NCBI GenBank assembly: GCA_016713885.1
Contig: JADJOF010000005.1
Span: 124,001 to 188,000 of the forward strand
Length of the DNA: 64,000 bases
Source of the DNA: Bdellovibrionales bacterium
GTDB taxonomy: Bacteria; Bdellovibrionota; Bdellovibrionia; Bdellovibrionales; JAMPXM01
Direction of reading: 5' to 3'
This document shows positions 62,231-64,000 of the stretch, one piece after another (position 1 is the stretch's first letter; every line of letters starts with the position of its first letter). The notes beneath the pieces are model-generated. The model was given only the letters and a program-made list of their open reading frames with translations. It did no database searches and had not been told where the DNA came from. A program made the translations under genes and the position numbers.

Positions 62231-63280
62231 ATGAGGATGGAGGTTGGTTTATCTGCGGGGAAGAGATTGAGAAATCGACAGGTCTCGCGCATTCTTCGAA
62301 TCCTTCATCATCTGGAGCTGAACACTCAAGGGCTCAGCGCTCGCGAGCTATTGAATAAGCTCCAGGCTGAGCATCACACGTGTAGCCGCGAGACGGTGTA
62401 CCGAGACCTTAAAGCGATTGAGCAGGCATTCATTCCACTTGAGGTCGACGAATCGGTGGACCCTGCAAGGTACAGACTTTCAAAAGTGGCTCATGTCTCA
62501 AGAGATGTGGCGTTTAGCTACATTGAGCTGCTTGCTCTGACGATCTCTCGTGAATCGATGCGTGTTTTCGATGGAACGACGCTCGAAGAAATTCTGACTC
62601 CGCTATTTGATCGACTCGAAAAACTCCTGGGCCTAAAGGGCGAGCGAGCGATGAATGAGTTTTCAGAGTACTTGGGCTTTAAGCCGCGATCGTCTTTTGG
62701 TATGAAAGTCCCACGCGAAGTCATCGATACTTTGCATCAGGCCTGTGCGGAAGGGCACGTGCTTGAGATCGACTATCTGGCCTCAAGCGGCGAGCGAGCA
62801 GGTGAGGTTGCCACTCGTAGAGTTGGTCCAGAGATGCTCTATTTTGCAGACTCGGGAATGTACCTTATCGCCAAAGATCTTGCGACCACTCCGGGCCAGA
62901 TGAAGACTTATGCTGTTTCCCGAATAAAGCGAGCCGTGATGCTCGATGACGCCTACGAGTCACAAGACTTCAACTTTGATCACTTTCAGCGGGACTCTCT
63001 TGCGGTTCTGAATCACGGCGATGTCGTTACGCTTGAGATTCAGATCAAGGAGCCGATGGCTTCTTATATTTCAGAGCGGCAGTGGCATCCAACGCAACGA
63101 TCGGTTCGCACATCGAATGGCATCAGACTATCGATGGAGGTTCGCATGAATGACGAGCTTGTTCGCTGGATACTGGGTCTAGGTGCCTGCGCTGAAGTCA
63201 TTTCTCCGCAGTCTCTTCGTGACCTGGTCGCTAAGGAAATTACCGAGCTCGCTGGCACCTATTCCAAGCGAGCAAGCTAA
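62231..63280 (+). CDS. WYL-domain transcriptional regulator
   Basis: About 349 residues (TTG 62267 is an alternative start). An N-terminal winged HTH (RILRILHHLELNTQGLSARE, then TCSRETVYRDLKAIEQA) is followed by the WYL sensor domain (EVIDTLHQACAEGHVLEIDY, RVGPEMLYFADSGMYLIAKD, MKTYAVSRIKRAVMLDDA) and a C-terminal WCX extension (SERQWHPTQRSVRTSNGIRL, LGACAEVISPQSLRDLVAK). The motif tripeptide is degenerate here (MYL), but the Arg-rich binding pocket is present. WYL regulators often sit in defence islands and respond to nucleic-acid ligands. The HNH-HRDC gene follows by 20 bases. Confidence 0.85.
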   Translation: MRMEVGLSAGKRLRNRQVSRILRILHHLELNTQGLSARELLNKLQAEHHTCSRETVYRDLKAIEQAFIPLEVDESVDPARYRLSKVAHVSRDVAFSYIELLALTISRESMRVFDGTTLEEILTPLFDRLEKLLGLKGERAMNEFSEYLGFKPRSSFGMKVPREVIDTLHQACAEGHVLEIDYLASSGERAGEVATRRVGPEMLYFADSGMYLIAKDLATTPGQMKTYAVSRIKRAVMLDDAYESQDFNFDHFQRDSLAVLNHGDVVTLEIQIKEPMASYISERQWHPTQRSVRTSNGIRLSMEVRMNDELVRWILGLGACAEVISPQSLRDLVAKEITELAGTYSKRAS

Positions 63281-63300
63281 AAGCGGGTAAAGCGTTATAG

Positions 63301-64000
63301 ATGAAGAAACTTAAGTTTTTACTTATTCTATTTTCTCTAGCCGCGGTGCCGGCCACCGCTGTGCTGAAGCCTGAGGCGCTTTGGATTTCGCTTACAATCT
63401 TTGTTAGCGTGCTGTCTGTTTTGTTATTTGGTCGATTTGGTTCAGGTGGAAGGCACATCAACTCCTCCGGCTATGTCGTCTTAAGCCAATCAAGCGAACT
63501 CGAACATAGATACATTGCGAAGCAGATCCTTGGGCGCGAGCTTTTTAGAAACGAAGTGGTGCATCACATCAACGGTAAGAGGGCGGACAACAGGGTCTGG
63601 AACCTTTGCTTGATGGACGGACGAAAGCACGAGCACTTTCATGCGTGGCTCAGCTGGAAGAAGGAAAAGTCCAGAAAGTATCCTTCAATCCGTAGCCAGA
63701 AACGAACTCTGGTCGAAGAGTACGGCGGAATCCTGCTCGATGACGTACCTGCCTCTGTTCGGGTTCCGTCGATTGCGGCGAGCGTGAGTCATCCCTCTGT
63801 TGCAATACCTGAGAACGCGCCTGCTTCGATTCGTGATTTGAGTTTGGAAATCAAGCTCACCAAAGATCAAAGCCGACTCCTTTTTGTTGAGTTGAGAAAA
63901 GAGCGTAAGCGAATTTCAGAACTGAGAAAGATTCCGGCCTATATGGTATTTCACGACAGAGCGCTTCTTGAAATGTCGGAACGTGCGCCGGTCTCAAAAG
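63301..64000 (+). CDS. Membrane-anchored HNH nuclease-HRDC protein (3' end beyond window)
   Basis: From ATG 63301 the frame is open to the right edge (233 residues). Two hydrophobic segments (about residues 5-22 and 27-43) suggest a hairpin anchor or a signal plus one span. An HNH endonuclease motif follows: VVHHINGKRADNRVWNLCLM with nearby KHEHFHAW. After a linker with VEEYGGILLDD comes an HRDC domain, SRLLFVELRKERKRISELRK and IPAYMVFHDRALLEMSERAP, the nucleic-acid-binding module of RecQ helicases. HNH plus HRDC behind membrane spans is unusual. It is downstream of the WYL regulator, possibly one unit. Confidence 0.75.
   Translation, partial: MKKLKFLLILFSLAAVPATAVLKPEALWISLTIFVSVLSVLLFGRFGSGGRHINSSGYVVLSQSSELEHRYIAKQILGRELFRNEVVHHINGKRADNRVWNLCLMDGRKHEHFHAWLSWKKEKSRKYPSIRSQKRTLVEEYGGILLDDVPASVRVPSIAASVSHPSVAIPENAPASIRDLSLEIKLTKDQSRLLFVELRKERKRISELRKIPAYMVFHDRALLEMSERAPVSK

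Overview
The window looks like chromosomal DNA of a Gram-negative, probably predatory-lineage bacterium of the Bdellovibrionota/former Deltaproteobacteria type. This is an inference from gene content: a PilA whose N-terminal region reads like Bdellovibrio-type pilins, Lnt and lipobox-bearing lipoproteins (so an outer membrane), many short exported proteins of unknown family, an Slt-type transglycosylase, ClpS/ClpA, and promoters resembling sigma-54 and sigma-32 sites. No rRNA and no CRISPR array were seen; there is one tRNA (His).

Layout. 1-1.65 kb: an IS30-type transposase running off the left edge and a frameshifted GNAT gene. 1.65-5.8 kb: a RelE-like remnant fused to the 3' end of terC, a divergent NhaR-like regulator, and a CBS / HPF / SbtA-like operon (Na+/bicarbonate theme). 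5.8-11.1 kb: exported and hypothetical proteins, two of them behind good sigma-54-type promoters. 11.1-23.4 kb: mutS2-lnt, a zinc-ribbon protein, a REP-associated transposase, a chemoreceptor, a subtilisin-like protease, a lytic transglycosylase and dinB. 23.4-31.5 kb: clpS-clpA, pilA, a TPR-like gene, dnaJ and dnaK with a heat-shock promoter. 31.5-38.9 kb: envelope genes (beta-barrel protein, GT2 glycosyltransferase, FecR-domain protein, cyclic-nucleotide-type K+ channel, M23 peptidase). 39.0-41.7 kb: tRNA-His followed by a small foreign module (a large compound inverted repeat, a replication-relaxation protein and a VirD4/TraD-like ATPase).

41.8-57.6 kb is the most unusual part. A huge exported PKD-repeat protein ends in half of a LAS-type metallopeptidase (H-x6-D); the other half (H-x-H) lies in the next frame after a single-base indel. 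Downstream on the same strand is a decayed array of paralogous small exported proteins (families A and B here) interspersed with orphan copies of the peptidase tip. Each tip is followed immediately by an A or B gene. This is the layout of a polymorphic exported effector with immunity genes and displaced cassettes; the function is inferred. Three units repeat with an exact 859-bp period, one gene is split by an IS3-type element, and others are hybrids.

58.2-64 kb: accessory genes, namely a pRiA4b ORF-3-like protein, an AbiE-like toxin-antitoxin candidate with operator repeats, hypothetical proteins, a truncated ASCH protein, a WYL regulator, and a membrane-anchored HNH-HRDC protein running off the right edge.

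Caution on quality: six otherwise well-conserved genes are each broken by a one-base indel, mostly in a short homopolymer (GNAT, zinc ribbon, subtilisin-like protease, Slt, dnaJ, PKD/LAS). Sequencing error is a serious explanation; those genes are annotated here as whole, frameshifted units.
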